64,000 bases of DNA from CBDTTM01 sp965363355 (GCA_965363355.1 CBDTTM010000001.1:1-64000), one strand, 5' to 3'. Positions 26,276-35,969 are shown, counted from the stretch's first letter. The notes: generated by a model not told the origin, from the letters alone. Program-made: numbers and translations.

Positions 26276-26490
26276 TGTGTATAACTATGTATTTTTCCTG
26301 TAGATGAATTGTGGGTAAGATTTATCCCTAAAAATTATGTGGATATGTGGATAACTCGACTATTATTTATAAACATGTTATTCACCACGATAATGTTGAT
26401 AACTTACCGTTTAACAGTAGTTATCAACATTTCCACAGTCCCTACGACTATTACGACTATTTTTTTATATATATTTAAAACAGTAATACT
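26276..26490. other. oriC, downstream part: DnaA boxes between dnaA and dnaN
   Basis: TGTGTATAA at 26276-26284 and an exact reverse box TGTGGATAA at 26346-26354 match the consensus. TGTGGATAT (26338-26346), TGTTGATAA (26394-26402) and TTATCAACA (26421-26429) are near matches. They are followed at 26457-26490 by an almost pure A/T stretch suited to strand opening. This layout matches the bipartite origin of Bacillus, where unwinding occurs downstream of dnaA. Confidence 0.72.
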
Positions 26491-26510
26491 AAAGAAGAGG
26501 TGTGCACAAA

Positions 26511-27623
26511 TTGAAATTTACCTGCACAAAAAGCGAATTAGTCCAAGCAGTGCAAATTGTATCCAAAGCTGTTTCGAGCAAACCACAAATGCCAATTTTA
26601 TCGGGAATATATCTAAACGCCTATGATAATACGCTTGAATTACAGGCAACAGATTATGAAATAGGCATTACTTGCAAAATTGAAGCGCAAATCGATGAAC
26701 CAGGAACCATTGTCTTGTCGGGTCGTTATTTTCAAGAAGTCGTCAGACGACTTCCTGGCGAAAATATCTCTTTGGAATTCAATCGATCAGAGCAGACGGT
26801 TCGAATTATTTCAGATTCTGCTAATTTTAATCTTTTGAGCTTACCGGCAAATGAATTTCCTGTAATAAAAGAACTTTCAGGAAATACAACCTTCACAATT
26901 CGAGACAATATCTTTCGCGATCTTATTAAAAAAACAGTTTTTGCTTGTTCAGCTGATGAATCGCGTCCGATCTTTACAGGTTGTTTGCTTGAAGTCCATG
27001 GATCGGATATGATCATGGCTGCGACAAATACACATCGTCTTTCTGTAAAACGCGAAATCCTCGATGATTTTACGGGAAATATAAAAATTATCATTCCTTC
27101 AAAAATCCTAAATGAATTGCTCAGAATTATGACTTCAGAAATTCCGACAAATGTTACTGTCAATTGCAGTTATAATCAAATCAGTTTTGCTTTTGACAAT
27201 GTTTATGTGACATCACGTCTGATTGAAGGTCAATTTCCAGATTATACAAGAGTAATTCCTCCGCAATTTGCGACAAAGATTCAGATTGGCACACATGCTT
27301 TTCAATCTGCAGTTGATCGTGTATCGTTGATTTCTCGATCGGGTGATTATAATATCATTCGATTGGATTTTAAAAACAATCAAGTGTGCATAACTTCAAA
27401 TAATCCGGATATCGGTAAAGCCGAAGAGACAGTAGAGGCTTCGATAGAAGGCCCTGAACTCGATATTGCTTTTAATGCAAAATATGTTACAGATGTATTG
27501 AAATGCCTTGAAGGGGACGTATTCTCCTTTTCTTTTAATCAGTCTTTAAGTCCGGCGGCAATGAGACCGATTAATGATGATAATTTCACTTATATCGTGA
27601 CTCCTGTACGAACAGCGCATTGA
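26511..27623 (+). CDS. dnaN: DNA polymerase III beta clamp
   Basis: 370 residues from the TTG at 26511, which follows AGAGGTG at ideal spacing; a GTG three codons earlier overlaps that ribosome site. The N-terminus MKFTCTKSELVQAVQIVSKA and segments KPQMPILSGIYLNA, RPIFTGCLLEV, ATNTHRLSVKR and the C-terminal YIVTPVRTAH are typical of the sliding clamp. It forms the ring that tethers polymerase III. The spacing to dnaA is 245 bp, which holds DnaA boxes. A hairpin follows the stop. Confidence 0.96.
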   Translation: MKFTCTKSELVQAVQIVSKAVSSKPQMPILSGIYLNAYDNTLELQATDYEIGITCKIEAQIDEPGTIVLSGRYFQEVVRRLPGENISLEFNRSEQTVRIISDSANFNLLSLPANEFPVIKELSGNTTFTIRDNIFRDLIKKTVFACSADESRPIFTGCLLEVHGSDMIMAATNTHRLSVKREILDDFTGNIKIIIPSKILNELLRIMTSEIPTNVTVNCSYNQISFAFDNVYVTSRLIEGQFPDYTRVIPPQFATKIQIGTHAFQSAVDRVSLISRSGDYNIIRLDFKNNQVCITSNNPDIGKAEETVEASIEGPELDIAFNAKYVTDVLKCLEGDVFSFSFNQSLSPAAMRPINDDNFTYIVTPVRTAH

Positions 27624-27654
27624 CAGGGACATAAAAAATAATTGCAATAATTCA

Positions 27655-27691
27655 TTAGGGACTGTATATAGCAGTCCCTAATATTTTATTT
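27655..27691 (+). terminator. Terminator or attenuator after dnaN
   Basis: A perfect 10-bp stem (TTAGGGACTG at 27655-27664, CAGTCCCTAA at 27672-27681) with a 7-nt loop is followed by TATTTTATTT. The tail is interrupted by an A, so partial read-through into the S4/recF genes is plausible. Confidence 0.65.
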
Positions 27692-27717
27692 GAAAATGAA
27701 ATATTTAGGAGGATAAT

Positions 27718-27939
27718 ATGAAAATTATAGAAATAAACACAGATACAATACAACTTGATCAACTTTTAAAATGGGGTGGAATCATCAATTCTGGCGGGCA
27801 GATGAAATTTTTGATCGAGGAAGAAAAAGTCAAATTGAATGGAGAAATCGTAACGGCTAAACGTAAAAAAATTGTTCCTGGGGACATTGTTGAAGTAGCG
27901 GATCAAGGTGTTTGGCAAGTGCAAAAACAAGGTGATTAA
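27718..27939 (+). CDS. S4-domain RNA-binding protein (YaaA/RlbA type)
   Basis: 73 residues. The whole protein is one S4 fold: IQLDQLLKWGGIINSGGQMK, FLIEEEKVKLNGEIVTAKRK, then IVPGDIVEVADQG. Small S4 proteins of this type are encoded between dnaN and recF across Firmicutes and are thought to bind structured RNA, possibly in ribosome assembly. AGGAGGATAAT precedes the ATG, and recF starts 3 bp after the stop. Confidence 0.92.
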   Translation: MKIIEINTDTIQLDQLLKWGGIINSGGQMKFLIEEEKVKLNGEIVTAKRKKIVPGDIVEVADQGVWQVQKQGD

Positions 27940-27941
27940 AA

Positions 27942-29039
27942 ATGAAAGTTAAAACCTTGACTTTACGTGATTATCGGAATTATGCTAGTCTTTTTTTGGA
28001 GTTTTCACCCAATATAAATATTTTTCTTGGTTCGAACGCGCAAGGAAAAACCAATATTATAGAAGCTCTTTATTATGGTGCTATGGGAAGATCTCATCGA
28101 ACAAATACAGATGGAGATCTTATTCGCTGGAACGCAGAAGAAGCTTCTGTAAAAATCGAATACGACCGCTTGGAAGTACTCAATCAGCTGCAATTTCAGT
28201 TCAGTCGCGAAAAACGTCGTAAGATATCTGCGAATGGACAAAACATTCGATTAAAAGAACTTATTGGCATGATAAATGCGGTTTTGTTTTCCCCCGAGGA
28301 TCTTTTCCTCATCAAGGGAGCTCCTTCGGGCCGCAGACATTTTCTTGATGCAGAAATAAGCCAGGCAAGCCCAGCTTATTATCATGAATTAGCTAAATAC
28401 ACGCGCATTGTCACACAAAGGAATACCTTGCTCAAAAAAATTCGTGAACGCAAAGCTAAGCCAGAACTTTTGGATAGCTGGGATCCACAGCTAGCACTGT
28501 CTGCTTCACGGCTTGTCGCGAAAAGACAGTCCGCTGTAAAAAAATTGAGTATGTTAGCCAATTTGATGCATCGGCGTATATCGAAAAATGAAGAGAGTTT
28601 AAGTGTGCATTATGAAGTGAATGGATTGGAAAATGTGACAGAAGATTTGCTTTCATGGTATAATGATACCTTAAGGGAGTTTCGCCAAAATGATATTTTG
28701 CGCGGGTCCACGAGTGTTGGGCCACATCGAGATGATCTTGTTTTAGAAGTAAATGGTATTAACCTGAGAACCTTTGGTTCGCAGGGGCAGCAGAGGACAG
28801 GTGTTTTAGCCTTAAAACTAGCTGAGTTAGAATTCATCAAATCAGAGCAAGGGGAATATCCTATATTGCTTTTGGATGATGTGATGAGCGAGCTTGATGC
28901 CAAACGCAGAGAACAACTTTTACTGTTTATAAACCAAGAGAGGATACAGACTATCATTACAGCAACAGATGAGGCGTATTTCCCACAGATAAGGATTGGT
29001 CGGTATTATCGTGTAGAAGCTGGCCGTATAGTGGGGTGA
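27942..29039 (+). CDS. recF: DNA replication and repair protein RecF
   Basis: 365 residues. Walker A is GSNAQGKTNIIEALYYGA. The family segments RDYRNYASLFLEFSPNINIF, SPEDLFLIKGAPSGRRHFLD, and TSVGPHRDDL are present. The C-terminal signature/Walker B GSQGQQRTGVLALKLAE and LLLDDVMSELDAKRREQL are of the SMC-like ABC class. RecF helps load RecA at gaps. It is tightly packed between the S4 gene and the DUF721 gene. Confidence 0.96.
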   Translation: MKVKTLTLRDYRNYASLFLEFSPNINIFLGSNAQGKTNIIEALYYGAMGRSHRTNTDGDLIRWNAEEASVKIEYDRLEVLNQLQFQFSREKRRKISANGQNIRLKELIGMINAVLFSPEDLFLIKGAPSGRRHFLDAEISQASPAYYHELAKYTRIVTQRNTLLKKIRERKAKPELLDSWDPQLALSASRLVAKRQSAVKKLSMLANLMHRRISKNEESLSVHYEVNGLENVTEDLLSWYNDTLREFRQNDILRGSTSVGPHRDDLVLEVNGINLRTFGSQGQQRTGVLALKLAELEFIKSEQGEYPILLLDDVMSELDAKRREQLLLFINQERIQTIITATDEAYFPQIRIGRYYRVEAGRIVG

Positions 29040-29043
29040 TTAT

Positions 29044-29964
29044 TTGGCAGCTGCCAGGGGTAAAGCTAGATTTGAACGAGTACAAGAGATTATTCCTAAA
29101 ATGATCCATTCTCTGGGCATGAATAATAAGTATAAGGTCCAGCTGATTTTTTTCTATTGGAAAAAAATTGTTGGGGAAACGATTGCAGCTCAGGCATTTC
29201 CGGCAAATGTTTCTTATGGAGTATTGACACTTACGGCTAAAAATTCGGTTTGGGCCAATAATCTTATGATGATGAAAATCGATTTGATCAGCAAAATAAA
29301 TCGTTTTATTGGAGATACGATTATTAAGGATATTCGTTTTCGTGGTTATTCGTGGCAGGACAAAGAAGAAAATGCCATCGGTGAACCGGAAAATGAAAAA
29401 CAGGATTTAGGTCGAATTTTACGTAAGATTCCTTTAGTAGTTACGGATATCCAAAAGGCGGAGGAGCAATGTGCTGCAGTTAAAGACCAGGAATTGAAGC
29501 AGCAGTTGATTCGTCTTTATCAAAAAAATATAAAGCTAAAAAAAATGGAAGAAAATAAAGGTTGGCAGCCTTGTAAAAAATGCGGCGTCCTTTGTCCGCC
29601 ATCCATTGTTTATTGTGCTGTTTGTGAGCGGGAAGAAAGGCAGAAAACCGAAGCTGAAATTCGTGAAATGCTTGCAGCTATGCCTTGGGCGCGTTACGCA
29701 GACATTCATAAATATATTGAATGCAGTGCAGCCATGGTCAATCAGCAGAGAGTCAAGATGTTGATGAAAACAGCATCTAAGGTAGATCCGGAAAAGCCTG
29801 ACAGCTTAGCAGCAAAAACATTAGTCATGCTGTATCGCTGCGTGCCACCTGATCAGCTCACCGATGAAATCATGAGTAAGACATTACATCGGTTGCGCAA
29901 TGATCTTCGGCAGCAAATCTTTAAAAAAAATACGAAAAAGTATGCAAAAAAGCAAAAGAAATGA
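29044..29964 (+). CDS. DUF721 (DciA-like) protein with C-terminal zinc-ribbon extension
   Basis: 306 residues, longer than the usual ~100-180 of the family. The N-terminal ~100 residues (IIPKMIHSLGMNNKYKVQLI, FYWKKIVGETIAAQAFPANV, GVLTLTAKNSVWANNLMMM) match DUF721/DciA, a domain found in proteins that act with the replicative helicase DnaB in many bacteria. A linker follows, then a four-cysteine ribbon CKKCGVLCPPSIVYCAVCE at about 177-197, and a basic helical tail. The slot between recF and gyrB is where actinobacteria also keep a DUF721 gene. The start is TTG with GGGGTGA. The function of the ribbon and tail is unknown. Confidence 0.78.
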   Translation: MAAARGKARFERVQEIIPKMIHSLGMNNKYKVQLIFFYWKKIVGETIAAQAFPANVSYGVLTLTAKNSVWANNLMMMKIDLISKINRFIGDTIIKDIRFRGYSWQDKEENAIGEPENEKQDLGRILRKIPLVVTDIQKAEEQCAAVKDQELKQQLIRLYQKNIKLKKMEENKGWQPCKKCGVLCPPSIVYCAVCEREERQKTEAEIREMLAAMPWARYADIHKYIECSAAMVNQQRVKMLMKTASKVDPEKPDSLAAKTLVMLYRCVPPDQLTDEIMSKTLHRLRNDLRQQIFKKNTKKYAKKQKK

Positions 29965-29974
29965 GGGTGATACC

Positions 29975-30250
29975 GTGTTTCTGCACTTAGGCGGCGATAG
30001 GGCCATAGCGATAGAGGATATCATTTCCATAGGTGAATGCAGTTCTTTTCGATTGGATTCGGCAAAAAAAGCGGATATCAATCGAGAATTTTTAGAGAAG
30101 ATGCGCAGCGACGGCAAAGTGATCGATGCTTCGGAAAAAGAGCCTAAATCCTTTGTAGTTACAGCTGATAAGGTTTATCTGTCATCCATCTCTTCTATTA
30201 CGTTGAAGAGGCGGGCTGCCATGATATTTGATATAGATGTTAAGAAATGA
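29975..30250 (+). CDS. remB: DUF370/RemB-like regulatory protein
   Basis: 91 residues from the GTG at 29975, which follows GAGGGTGATACC. FLHLGGDRAIAIEDIISIG is the defining N-terminus of the RemB/YaaB group, and SKSFVVT-like KSFVVTADKVYLSSISSITL follows. In Bacillus RemA/RemB are regulators of matrix and osmoprotection genes; the biochemical role of RemB is less clear. An upstream frame extension overlaps the DUF721 gene and lacks a ribosome site. It sits immediately before gyrB, the conserved location. Confidence 0.85.
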   Translation: MFLHLGGDRAIAIEDIISIGECSSFRLDSAKKADINREFLEKMRSDGKVIDASEKEPKSFVVTADKVYLSSISSITLKRRAAMIFDIDVKK

Positions 30251-30253
30251 TGA

Positions 30254-32278
<2,025 letters not shown>

Positions 32279-32295
32279 TCAAAATTTTATGAATA

Positions 32296-32334
32296 AAAAT
32301 CCCTGGTATATGTGAATATACCAGGGATTTTTGT
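32296..32334 (+). terminator. Terminator after gyrB
   Basis: A perfect 16-bp stem (32296-32311 with 32316-32331), loop GTGA, ends in T residues. It isolates gyrB from the Mn2+ riboswitch unit. Confidence 0.88.
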
Positions 32335-32348
32335 TTATAAAACATTAA

Positions 32349-32377
32349 TTGACAATTTGTCTTTTGAATGATATCAT
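32349..32377 (+). promoter_or_regulatory. Promoter of the Mn2+ riboswitch unit
   Basis: TTGACA (32349-32354), a 17-bp spacer and TATCAT (32372-32377). The start near 32384 lies about 25 nt before the aptamer. Confidence 0.75.
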
Positions 32378-32403
32378 TAGCTCATAGATATAAAGAGATT
32401 TAT

Positions 32404-32536
32404 TTCCTACAAGGGGAGTAGCTGAACGGCCGGTACACCGTCATCCCGAGTGAGAGCTCCGGTTCGGCCGACATGGATTTGTAAGCGAGACTTTGTTTTG
32501 TCTGGTGTTTTATCAGGCGGGGCAAGGTCTTTTTAT
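32404..32536 (+). promoter_or_regulatory. yybP-ykoY manganese riboswitch
   Basis: The conserved blocks of the class are readable in order: AAGGGGAGTAGCTG near 32411, the paired CGGCCGG.../...CCGGTTCGGCCGAC arms, GTAAGCGAGACTTTG, and the closing GGCAAGGTCTTTTT near 32520. The 3' T-run suggests a terminator-type expression platform. The next gene is a TerC-family exporter, the typical partner. High Mn2+ would permit expression. Confidence 0.92.
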
Positions 32537-32566
32537 ATTAAATAAAAACAAGGAAGGCGGTATGAA

Positions 32567-33280
32567 ATGGAAGGTATGTTTTCAATGGAATGGATCATGG
32601 CGTTAGGCAGTATAACATTCCTCAACATTCTCCTAAGCGGCGATAATGCGATTTTGATTGCCTTAGCTTGTAAAAATTTACCTGATAAACAGAAATTTAA
32701 AGCGATGATGATTGGTGGTTTGGCAGCTGTACTCATTCGTGTCGTACTCACGCTATTTGCCACAAGTTTGCTAGCAATTCCCTATTTTGAGTTTATTGGA
32801 GGTCTAGCACTTCTCTATATAGCGGTCAACTTATTGACCGATCATGGTGATGGTGATGGCGGCAGTGATAAATCTAGGTCGACCACCTTGTCTTCGGCAA
32901 TAAAAACAATTTTGATTGCTGATTTGATCATGAGTATTGATAATATTTTGGGTTTGGCAGGTGTTGCTAATACGGTGAGCCAAGGTCAGTGGAGCCTGAT
33001 TATTTGTGGTTTATTGATCAGTATCCCCATCGTTCTTTTCGGGGCACAGATTTTTATGTTGATTATTCAAAGATTTTCTTTCATCATATACTTAGGTGCT
33101 GGGATACTGGCATTCACAGCTGGAAAAATGGTCGTCATGGACCATGCTTTAGGGGTCTATTTCGCTCCGGTAGCTGGATTTGTTGAGGGAATATTAGTTT
33201 TGCTTGTTCTGACGGTTGGTTGGTATATCAATCGAAAGAATGCACTTGCTTATCAAAAAGAAAATATAGATGATAAATAA
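32567..33280 (+). CDS. TerC-family metal exporter (YkoY/YjbE type)
   Basis: 237 residues, seven hydrophobic segments. LNILLSGDNAILIALACKNL and ADLIMSIDNILGLAGVANT carry the paired acidic, Asn-containing motifs of TerC proteins. A charged His/Asp/Gly-rich loop (DHGDGDGGSDKSRS) separates the halves. Bacillus homologues export Mn2+ or deliver it to exoenzymes, and the Mn2+ riboswitch directly upstream supports a manganese role here. AAGGAAGGCGGT lies before the ATG. htpX follows after 21 bp, so both may be under the riboswitch. Confidence 0.9.
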   Translation: MEGMFSMEWIMALGSITFLNILLSGDNAILIALACKNLPDKQKFKAMMIGGLAAVLIRVVLTLFATSLLAIPYFEFIGGLALLYIAVNLLTDHGDGDGGSDKSRSTTLSSAIKTILIADLIMSIDNILGLAGVANTVSQGQWSLIICGLLISIPIVLFGAQIFMLIIQRFSFIIYLGAGILAFTAGKMVVMDHALGVYFAPVAGFVEGILVLLVLTVGWYINRKNALAYQKENIDDK

Positions 33281-33301
33281 TGGAATTTGGGAGGAATTGA
33301 A

Positions 33302-34159
33302 ATGAATACATTAAAAACAGCGGTGCTTATGGCTCTTTTGACAGGGATATTGGTCGCTGTCGGCGGAGTTTTTGGTGGACGTGGTGGCGCGACCATTATG
33401 TTAATGGTTTCTTTAGGAATAAACTTCTTTTCGTATTGGTATAGCGATTCCATCGTATTAAAAGCATATGATGCAAGAGAAGTGACGCCAACTCAAGCAC
33501 CTGATTTATATCGAATGGTTGAAAATTTGGCTGGCAATGCGGATTTGCCGATGCCAAAAGTGTATATCATAGATACAGATGTTCCAAATGCTTTTGCTAC
33601 AGGGAGAAATCCTGCTCATGCTGTCGTTGTGGTGACTACTGGGATCATGAAGACATTGCAGTATGATGAGTTAGCTGGTGTAGTGGCTCATGAACTGTCG
33701 CATATCAAGCATAGGGACACACTTATTAGCACTATCGTAGCTTCGATTGCCGGGGTCATTTCTTGGATAGGCAATATGGCACAGTGGGCAGCTATATTTG
33801 GTATGGGAAGAAATGAGAATGAAGAAGAAGGCGGCGGCATGCTTGGCATGCTCTTTACGATCATCGTGGCTCCGTTGGCAGCCATGCTCATACAGATGGC
33901 TATTTCTCGTTCGCGTGAATTTGAGGCTGATGCGAGTGGTGGTAAGATTTGCGGTAATCCATTGGCTTTAGCTTCTGCTTTGGAAAAAATCGAGTATTAT
34001 GCAAAAAATGCAGTGATGCAGCAAGCGACGCCATCAACGGCACATTTGTTCATCATTAATCCACTGGCTGGATCCGGCAAGAAAATCATGAATCTTTTCA
34101 GCACACATCCTTTGACGGCAGAGAGAATTGCCCGTTTAAAGCAGCAGGCCAATGCCTGA
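33302..34159 (+). CDS. htpX: Membrane zinc metalloprotease HtpX (M48)
   Basis: 285 residues from the ATG at 33302 (GGGAGGAATTGAA upstream). Two N-terminal membrane segments (about 5-25 and 30-50) precede the M48 catalytic motif VVAHELSHIKHRDTL, with the third zinc ligand region in SREFEADASGG. Two further hydrophobic segments follow the active site. HtpX degrades misfolded membrane proteins on the cytoplasmic side. It lies 21 bp after the TerC gene, which suggests co-expression with Mn2+ export; HtpX is zinc-dependent so the link could be envelope stress instead. Confidence 0.93.
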   Translation: MNTLKTAVLMALLTGILVAVGGVFGGRGGATIMLMVSLGINFFSYWYSDSIVLKAYDAREVTPTQAPDLYRMVENLAGNADLPMPKVYIIDTDVPNAFATGRNPAHAVVVVTTGIMKTLQYDELAGVVAHELSHIKHRDTLISTIVASIAGVISWIGNMAQWAAIFGMGRNENEEEGGGMLGMLFTIIVAPLAAMLIQMAISRSREFEADASGGKICGNPLALASALEKIEYYAKNAVMQQATPSTAHLFIINPLAGSGKKIMNLFSTHPLTAERIARLKQQANA

Positions 34160-34165
34160 TAAATA

Positions 34166-34212
34166 GTTAAAAAAAGAGGAGAAAACCATAGCGGTTTTCT
34201 CCTCTTTTTAAT
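34166..34212. terminator. Bidirectional terminator between htpX and the guanylate-kinase-like gene
   Basis: A perfect 17-bp stem (34171-34187 with 34193-34209) with loop ATAGC has A- and T-rich flanks. A short second hairpin, ATGTTGC...GCAACAT, follows at 34210-34228. Confidence 0.88.
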
Positions 34213-34229
34213 GTTGCCTTTATGCAACA

Positions 34230-34784
34230 TTAGAATTTTCGTCGTTCCATTAACCCCATCAATGCGAGTATCTGATTGAGGGCAACATCTGGGACGCTGA
34301 TGTTTTTTACAACATGCGTCGAGAGTTTCCAAGAATCAAATTCTCCATTATTTTCGGCATATTCAAGATGATACTTGATTTCGTCATTGCTTTCATTGAG
34401 CTTAAGCATACGCTCGATCAATGTGACGTAATCTACCATGATATAAATCGATTCAATACGGGATGTAAGTATTTTTTGCAGCTGTTTTAAACCATTTGCT
34501 TCTAAGAGTACCAGGCTGATCTGATGATTAGCCAATGCGTAGAGGACATCTTCTTTGGCTAGGCCGTAATATTCTCCACGATAGGTAACTTTTTCAATCA
34601 ATGAAAGCTTAAAAAAATCTTCGCGGCTCACATGCTTATAAAAAGGCGTGCGGTCATTCGTTTCAATCGGTGCGCGTGTTGTATAACTAGGAATGTAATG
34701 GATTCCTAGCGCCTGCAGCTTTTGGGCAAAAAAACGCTTGCCTGCAGCATGAGGTCCGATGAATGCATAGATTTTATTTGCCAT
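34230..34784 (-). CDS. Guanylate-kinase-like P-loop protein
   Basis: 184 residues from the ATG at 34784 (AGGAGTGGTTTT upstream). The P-loop is FIGPHAAGKRFF, atypical beside the GPSGxGKxT of guanylate kinase. The GMP-binding features SYTTRAPIETNDRTPFYKHV and YRGEYYGLAKEDV are recognisable but altered, and IEYIMVD-type IESIYIMVDYVTLIERM covers the lid region. It may phosphorylate a nucleotide other than GMP or act as a regulator; a canonical gmk is probably elsewhere. It is on the lagging strand and monocistronic. Confidence 0.62.
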   Translation of the reverse strand: MANKIYAFIGPHAAGKRFFAQKLQALGIHYIPSYTTRAPIETNDRTPFYKHVSREDFFKLSLIEKVTYRGEYYGLAKEDVLYALANHQISLVLLEANGLKQLQKILTSRIESIYIMVDYVTLIERMLKLNESNDEIKYHLEYAENNGEFDSWKLSTHVVKNISVPDVALNQILALMGLMERRKF

Positions 34785-34881
34785 AAAACCACTCCTGCTC
34801 CCGTGCATTTTTATTTCCCGAGCATTTACCAATATATTTATTTTAACATAAATCAGATTCTTTATAAATAGGTAATATGAA

Positions 34882-34974
34882 GAAAAAAACAGAAGCGAGA
34901 GCTTCCGATCGCCCTCGCTTCTGCCGCCTCTACCTTACCTTTGCCACCTACTACAAAATGTAGTAGTTCCCCAA
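34882..34974 (-). ncRNA. Candidate orphan small RNA with own promoter and terminator
   Basis: On the minus strand a promoter (TTGCCA 35008-35003, 17-bp spacer, TATCCT 34985-34980) is followed by about 93 nt and then a strong terminator: a 10-bp stem CAGAAGCGAG/CTCGCTTCTG (34890-34899, 34914-34923) and seven T. The transcript would start with a hairpin CTACTACA...TGTAGTAG (34949-34956, 34961-34968), followed by a purine-rich single-stranded stretch with repeated GGTAAGGTAGAGG-like words. No start codon with a ribosome site leads into a sensible frame. It matches no RNA family I recognise. Confidence 0.55.
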
Positions 34975-34979
34975 ACAGT

Positions 34980-35008
34980 AGGATACACCTTTTATATTAT
35001 TTTGGCAA
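34980..35008 (-). promoter_or_regulatory. Promoter of the candidate sRNA
   Basis: TTGCCA and TATCCT separated by 17 bp on the minus strand; each hexamer matches four of six consensus bases. It lies 29 bp beyond the tRNA-Pro terminator stem, so the unit is independent. Confidence 0.5.
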
Positions 35009-35027
35009 TAGGTAAAATAAATTTTTG

Positions 35028-35060
35028 CAAAAAAAAAACATTCCCAAAAGGAATGTTTTA
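35028..35060 (-). terminator. Terminator of tRNA-Pro
   Basis: A stem of ACATTCC/GGAATGT flanked by A/T pairs with loop CAAAA (about 35037-35059) is followed by about ten T on the minus strand, directly after the tRNA. Confidence 0.82.
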
Positions 35061-35075
35061 CTTTTTTAGAAAAAA

Positions 35076-35152
35076 TGGTCGGAGCAGCAGGATTCGAACC
35101 TGCGACCCCCTGGTCCCAAGCCAGGTACTCTACCAAACTGAGCCATGCCCCG
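35076..35152 (-). tRNA. tRNA-Pro (anticodon TGG), CCA encoded
   Basis: 77 nt. The acceptor stem CGGGGCA/TGCTCCG closes with one G-U pair. The D arm is GCTC...GAGT. The anticodon stem CCTGG/CCAGG encloses CTTGGGA with anticodon TGG (35118-35116). The T arm is GCAGG-TTCGAAT-CCTGC. The 3' end is A-CCA in the genomic sequence. Confidence 0.96.
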
Positions 35153-35167
35153 ATAGCCAATAAAAAA

Positions 35168-35196
35168 ATTATAATAAGAAATGGAGGATTTGTCAA
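35168..35196 (-). promoter_or_regulatory. Consensus promoter of tRNA-Pro
   Basis: TTGACA (35196-35191), a 17-bp spacer and TATAAT (35173-35168) on the minus strand. The start near 35161 precedes the mature tRNA by about 9 nt. Confidence 0.85.
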
Positions 35197-35260
35197 TACC
35201 TTTTATGGGTTTTATAAAAAAATATATGAAAGTATGTAAAATAAAAGCTTTGAAACTGTG

Positions 35261-35965
35261 TCAAAAATAACGATTGAGAACTTTATCGTCAGTTCCAGCA
35301 CGGCTATAACGATATTGCGGTCGACCGACGGTGCCATAGACCAGTTGTAGATTCAGTAATTCTAAATCTTTTAGGAAATCGAGGTATTTTCTCATGGAAA
35401 CACGGGAAATCCCTACTTGGATAGCAATTTCTTCTGTGGAGAAAAAAATACTGTCGGCTTGCTTTATTTGCTGCCAGACGCTTTTTAAGGTATTTTTGTC
35501 AATTCCTTTGGGCAGATGCATTTCGTTTGTATGTTCTTTATATAAAAGATAATTGTCGAGATGAACTTGGTCGATCAGGTTTTCTTTTTTCATGACTTGA
35601 AGCAATTCCTTATAATTGAGTAAGGCACTGCTGAGGCGTTCAAAGTCAAAGGGCTTAATAATGTAATCAATTGCACCGAAACGAAGCGCCTGCATGATTG
35701 TAGCGTTATCACGAGCGGCTGTTACGAGGATGACATCTACGGATTTGCTCTTTGCACGGATTTGTGTCAATAAATCGAGTCCGTTGAGCTTTGGCAGGAA
35801 TATATCCAATAAAACGAGATCGATGTCTATCTTGTCGATGATAGACAAGACTTCAAGGGCATCATGGACGACGGATACGACTTTGAAGCCATCAACTAAT
35901 TCGACATAGCGCTTATTCAATTCGGCGACCATAAAATCGTCTTCAACGACTAATACATTGATCAA
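35261..35965 (-). CDS. CitB/DcuR-type response regulator
   Basis: 234 residues from the TTG at 35965, which follows GGAAGTGAG and gives the family N-terminus INVLVVEDDFMVAE; an ATG five codons upstream overlaps the kinase stop and lacks a ribosome site. The receiver domain has the acidic pair EDD, the phospho-Asp in VLLDIFLPKLNGLDLL, VTAARD and the Lys in DYIIKPF. The C-terminal part has a helix-turn-helix (TEEIAIQVGISRVSMRKYLD) as in CitB/DcuR. It would activate transport and fermentation genes for C4-dicarboxylates or citrate. Its partner kinase overlaps it, and the SLC13 carrier and decarboxylase genes lie upstream. Confidence 0.88.
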   Translation of the reverse strand: MINVLVVEDDFMVAELNKRYVELVDGFKVVSVVHDALEVLSIIDKIDIDLVLLDIFLPKLNGLDLLTQIRAKSKSVDVILVTAARDNATIMQALRFGAIDYIIKPFDFERLSSALLNYKELLQVMKKENLIDQVHLDNYLLYKEHTNEMHLPKGIDKNTLKSVWQQIKQADSIFFSTEEIAIQVGISRVSMRKYLDFLKDLELLNLQLVYGTVGRPQYRYSRAGTDDKVLNRYF

Positions 35966-35969
35966 AGTC

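Noticed and set aside
26431..26460. DnaA-trio motif (repeated ACGACTATT words) next to the downstream boxes
   Set aside because: The words repeat with the wrong period for a clear trio; kept only as part of the general origin description.
34801..34820. Third Noc-like site (ATTTCCCGAGCATT)
   Set aside because: Only the left half matches; the right half has several mismatches.
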